From the NCBI GenBank assembly GCA_902806405.1, contig CADCWL010000197.1:1-62827 (forward strand): 62,827 bases of DNA, in the 5' to 3' direction. Within the stretch, counting starts at the first letter, position 1. Each line of letters opens with the position of its first letter. Below the pieces are notes generated by a model. That model searched no databases. It had not been told where the DNA came from and worked only from the letters and a program-made list of their open reading frames with translations. The DNA is from an uncultured Thermomicrobiales bacterium (GTDB taxonomy: Bacteria; Chloroflexota; Chloroflexia; Thermomicrobiales; UBA6265). Below are positions 59,505 to 62,827 of this stretch, piece after piece. The translations under genes were made by a program, and so were the position numbers.

Positions 59505-61745
59505 ATGGAACGATCCGCAGCGCCGCTCGCCGAGACCACCGAAGCCCTGCTCTTCGGGACCGATCCGCTGCCTAACGTCGTCTCCGTCGAGCCAGCCGGT
59601 GCCGATCGGGTGCGTGTCTACCGGCGGTCCGAGGGCGGTATCACCGTCGAGGAGGACCGTTTTCGGCCCTGGCTGCTTGCCACTCGCGCCGAGCCCTGGG
59701 CCGCGGTCCGGCCACGTCCGGAGATCTCTGCCCTGAAGGGAGACCTTCCGCTTCGCTTCCTGGTCGAGTTCCCTTCATGGCCGGCATTCGGGGACGCGAC
59801 GCGGGCCGGACGCGACGCCGGCGAGACGTTCTTCCGGCTACGGTCACCGGTCGAGCAGTACCTGGTGCGGTCCGGCCGGACCCTGTTCAAGGGGATGGTC
59901 TTCGAGGGGGTGCGGCGGCTCCAACTCGACATCGAGACGCTTGGCTTCGATCCGATGGCGCCCGGGGCACAGGTCATCCTAGTGGCGCTGCGCTGCTCGG
60001 ACGGCAAGGAAGAGCTCCTGGCGCTGGAGTCAACTGAGGAGGACCTCCTGCGCCGCCTCAACGAGCGGATCGTGGATCTTGACCCCGACGTTATTGAAGG
60101 GCACAACGTCTTCAACTTTGACCTGCCGTATCTGGCAGCGAGGGCGGAGCGGGCAGGAACCCCGCTCGCGTGGGGGCGGGACGGCTCGCCGGTGCGAATC
60201 GGCCAGGGTCAGGCCCGGTTCAAGGTCGGGGGCATGACGCTTCCCTTCACCCCGGTCTATATCTATGGTCGGCACATTGTCGATACCTACCAGCAGGTCC
60301 AGAGGTACGACACCGCCGGCCGTCTCGGGTCGTACGGCCTGAAGAACGCCGTTCAGGAGCTCGGCCTGACGCGGCCCGACCGCGAGTTCGTCCCAGGCGA
60401 GCAGATCCGGGAGCTTTGGCGGAGCGACCGCGATCGGTTGGTACGCTACGCGATGGACGACGTCCGCGACGTCGACGCGCTCTCGCGCCTGGCTACGCCG
60501 ACCGAGTTCTATCAGAGCCAGATCTTGCCCCGATCGTTCCAGGCCGTGGCCACCGGCGGGCCGGGGGAAAAGATCAACGATCTCATGCTCCGCGCCTATC
60601 TGATGCTCGGCCACAGCTTACCGACCGCTGAACCGGCGCGCGAGTACCCTGGCGGGCATGCCGAGTTGCTGGAGGTCGGCGCTTTCGCGCCCGTGGTTAA
60701 GTGCGATGTTGAGAGCCTCTACCCATCGATCATGCTCGCCGAGAGGATCACGGCCCGCGGGGACACGCTTGGGGCCTACCTGCCGATGCTGGAGGAGCTA
60801 ACCCGTCGCCGTCTTGAAGCGAAGGTGATGACGCGCCTTACCCGCGATCCCGGCCGTGAAGCGGAACGCGGCATGTGGGAGGGCCTTCAGGGCAGCTTCA
60901 AGGTCCTCATCAATTCCTTCTACGGCTACCTCGGGTATGGCGGAGCCCTTTTCAACGACTATGGCGCGGCAGCTCGCGTCACCGTTGCCGGACAACGGAT
61001 CGTGAAACAGGTCGTCGAGCGGCTGACCGAGACCGGTGCAACCCCAATCGAGGTTGATACCGACGGCGTCTACTTTGTCCCGCCGGCGACCGTGCGTACG
61101 GAGGAAGAGGAATTTGACTACGTCGAGAAGATGGGAATGGGGCTCCCCGACGGCATCCGGCTCGCGCACGACGGCCGATACGCCGGGATGCTCTCGCTGA
61201 AACTCAAGACGTACGCGTTGCTCGCGCACGACGGCTCCATGGTTCTACGAGGGAGTTCGCTCCGGAGCCGGCGCATGGAACCCTGCTTCCGCGCGTTCCT
61301 CCGGGATTCCGCCGATCGCTTCCTCCGCGACGATCGCGCGGGAGTACGTGAGGCCTACTTCGAACTCGCCGACCGGATCCGAAACCGCACCCTCCTGCCG
61401 GCCGATTTCGTCCAACTCACGACGCTGAACGAAGACACCCTGGATAAGCACCCAAAGATTAAGCGCCTCCTCGCCCGCCCCACCAGCGGCCCCGCACCGC
61501 GCACCGGGGATCGGCTAGAACTGTACGAGCGGCAGGACGGTGAACTGGCGCTCATAGCCGACTACGCCCGCGACGAGAACGCGGATTACCTCCTCCGTCG
61601 ACTGCGCGATGTGGCGGAGCGCTTTCGCCCGCTCTTCCCGACGCAGAACGGATTCGACGCGTTCTTCCCGTCGCTCTCCGCCCGAACCGACCTGCTCGCC
61701 GCTCGTCAGCAACGAACTTCCGCTCAGCTCGGCCTCTTTGGTTAG
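59505..61745 (+). CDS. polB: Family B DNA polymerase (Pol II-like)
   Basis: A 746-residue polymerase with proofreading. 3'-5' exonuclease motifs: Exo I LDIET (141-145), Exo II GHNVFNFDLPYL (199-210), Exo III YAMDDVRD (315-322). Polymerase motif A DVESLYPSIM (401-410), motif B KVLINSFYGYLGY (466-478), motif C VDTDG (517-521), where the common DTDS has become DTDG. The protein ends in QLGLFG; QLGLF (741-745) is a beta-clamp-binding motif, also found at the end of E. coli Pol II. ATG 59505 has no Shine-Dalgarno sequence and is probably leaderless. Confidence 0.93.
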   Translation: MERSAAPLAETTEALLFGTDPLPNVVSVEPAGADRVRVYRRSEGGITVEEDRFRPWLLATRAEPWAAVRPRPEISALKGDLPLRFLVEFPSWPAFGDATRAGRDAGETFFRLRSPVEQYLVRSGRTLFKGMVFEGVRRLQLDIETLGFDPMAPGAQVILVALRCSDGKEELLALESTEEDLLRRLNERIVDLDPDVIEGHNVFNFDLPYLAARAERAGTPLAWGRDGSPVRIGQGQARFKVGGMTLPFTPVYIYGRHIVDTYQQVQRYDTAGRLGSYGLKNAVQELGLTRPDREFVPGEQIRELWRSDRDRLVRYAMDDVRDVDALSRLATPTEFYQSQILPRSFQAVATGGPGEKINDLMLRAYLMLGHSLPTAEPAREYPGGHAELLEVGAFAPVVKCDVESLYPSIMLAERITARGDTLGAYLPMLEELTRRRLEAKVMTRLTRDPGREAERGMWEGLQGSFKVLINSFYGYLGYGGALFNDYGAAARVTVAGQRIVKQVVERLTETGATPIEVDTDGVYFVPPATVRTEEEEFDYVEKMGMGLPDGIRLAHDGRYAGMLSLKLKTYALLAHDGSMVLRGSSLRSRRMEPCFRAFLRDSADRFLRDDRAGVREAYFELADRIRNRTLLPADFVQLTTLNEDTLDKHPKIKRLLARPTSGPAPRTGDRLELYERQDGELALIADYARDENADYLLRRLRDVAERFRPLFPTQNGFDAFFPSLSARTDLLAARQQRTSAQLGLFG

Positions 61746-61752
61746 CAAACAC

Positions 61753-61788
61753 GAAGAAGGCCTCGCCGAAATCGGCGAGGCCTTCTTC
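61753..61788. terminator. 16-bp bidirectional terminator between polB and the rRNA operon
   Basis: GAAGAAGGCCTCGCCG (61753-61768) pairs perfectly with 61773-61788 around AAAT. The arms carry T- and A-rich ends. It lies eight bases after the polB stop and ten bases beyond tRNA-fMet, so both transcripts end here. Confidence 0.8.
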
Positions 61789-61797
61789 ACATATAAA

Positions 61798-61872
61798 TGG
61801 TAGCGGGGGAGGGATTCGAACCCCCGACCTTTGGGTTATGAGCCCAACGAGCTGCCGCTGCTCCACCCCGCG
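61798..61872 (-). tRNA. tRNA-fMet (initiator, anticodon CAT)
   Basis: A 75-base cloverleaf with encoded CCA. The anticodon stem-loop GGGCTCATAACCC has the three G-C pairs diagnostic of initiators, and the first acceptor pair is mismatched (C1 opposite T72), also typical. T-arm GGGGGTTCGAATCCCTC. It is the last gene of the rRNA operon. Confidence 0.95.
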
Positions 61873-61928
61873 ACACGCGAAAATTCTACCCGATGCTGCA
61901 GTCTAACGCCAATCCTCGCTCGAGGATC

Positions 61929-62058
61929 GGGGGCACCCGCGACGGCCTCGCCTCCCGTGGAGTCGCCCCCACAGTACTCTCCGGCGCTGCGCTGGGTCAC
62001 GACCGGGTTCGGGATGGGACCGGGTGGGGCCAGCGCGCTCACGGCCACGGGTGCCCCC
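61929..62058 (-). rRNA. rrf: 5S ribosomal RNA
   Basis: On the minus strand the closing helix GGGGGCACCCG / CGGGTGCCCCC encloses CCCACCCGGTCCCATCCCGA and GAGAGTACTGTGGGGG, which are 5S loop B/C and E regions. The helix-bounded span is 130 bases, somewhat over the usual 117-120, so the mature ends are probably a few bases inside. Confidence 0.88.
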
Positions 62059-62367
62059 GACCCCCCAACAAGGGATCAGTAAGACTGCCCAACGGGACAC
62101 CAACAGTTCCACGGCACACGCTCAATCCTGTGTCCCGCTTCCTTGCCCGCGCGCCGCACACCATCTTCCACCACAACCCCTCTTGCACCGAGTCACCTGC
62201 TCTACCTTGGAACGGGGACCGCCGCCAAAGAACGCTTCGCGTCTCGGATCAGGTCTTGCCGACGCCTTCGCACCAGCGGGAGCAACACTCCCCCGGGCGC
62301 GAGCCGCCCCGACCTACCAGATCCTCCGACGGAAATCGCGGCCTCGACGACAGCCGTGTACGGGAGT
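62059..62367 (-). other. 23S-5S rRNA spacer
   Basis: A spacer of about 309 bases between the 23S 3' end and 5S. No tRNA or open frame of note. It should be removed by RNase processing. Confidence 0.6.

Positions 62368-62827
<460 letters not shown>

Overview
This is a GC-rich chromosomal segment of a bacterium with almost no non-coding space. Gene content and protein style suggest the Chloroflexota, most probably class Thermomicrobia (Sphaerobacter-like). That placement is inferred from protein character, many GTG/TTG starts, a UPF0182 protein, an ornithine/lysine/DAP-ambiguous MurE beside a FemAB enzyme, paired bactofilins and a 6S RNA next to holA. It was not tested by a database search. I see no prophage, insertion sequence, CRISPR array or other transferred block.

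Layout. 1-3005: a secreted protein cut by the window edge, then a three-gene envelope/stress cluster (coiled-coil protein, holin-X-like membrane protein, DUF3618 protein). 3158-7781: a complete CUT1-type sugar ABC importer (Tat-exported binding protein, ATPase, two permeases) with its own promoter. 7873-13614: hemW, folC, a small membrane protein, UDP-galactopyranose mutase and a stress-type short-chain dehydrogenase, closed by a 21-bp terminator. 13630-19171: a giant UPF0182 membrane protein, a beta-lactamase-fold hydrolase, a four-helix membrane protein and a DNA-binding protein with a near-consensus promoter. 19366-23913 (minus strand): the coupled run tgt-acpS-nnrD-CBS protein-alr. 23920-28483: methyltransferase, tatA, pth, then a 3-hydroxyacyl-CoA dehydrogenase / B12-binding mutase subunit / MeaB chaperone set. 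28304-31333 (minus): yebC-ruvC-tlyA-larB. 31458-32895: rpoD behind a structured, terminator-bearing leader. 33035-36081: fabF, a candidate 6S RNA, holA and rpsT. 36229-43144: murJ, lepA, a MazG fusion and aspS. 43187-48929 (minus): murE, a FemAB-type transferase, a HEAT-repeat protein, a 635-residue protein of unknown function and a 48-residue protein. 49148-52147: tRNA-Arg, two bactofilins and a zinc-ribbon/TM/SH3 protein. 52238-58538: the classic rpsB-tsf-pyrH-frr-uppS-cdsA-dxr run. 58649-61745: comF and a family B DNA polymerase. 61798-62827 (minus): tRNA-fMet, 5S rRNA and the 3' part of 23S rRNA.

How it works together. Most of the window is core: translation (rpsB, tsf, frr, lepA, aspS, rpsT, pth, tgt, tRNAs, rRNAs), replication and repair (holA, ruvC, family B polymerase), transcription (rpoD plus the 6S RNA that would bind its holoenzyme), cell wall and isoprenoids (alr, murE, murJ, FemAB, uppS, dxr) and lipids (acpS, fabF, cdsA). 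Translational coupling through ATGA, GTGA, TGATG and 8-base overlaps is common.

The most interesting signals are the 6S RNA candidate; an independent-looking RNA unit in the rpoD leader; a repeated 12-bp palindrome at two promoters; divergent tgt/methyltransferase genes whose -10 boxes appear to overlap each other's start codons; recurrent TGNTATACT extended -10 promoters; a C-terminal clamp-binding motif on an apparently leaderless polymerase; and an unrecognised cell-envelope-associated gene set at 45791-48929.
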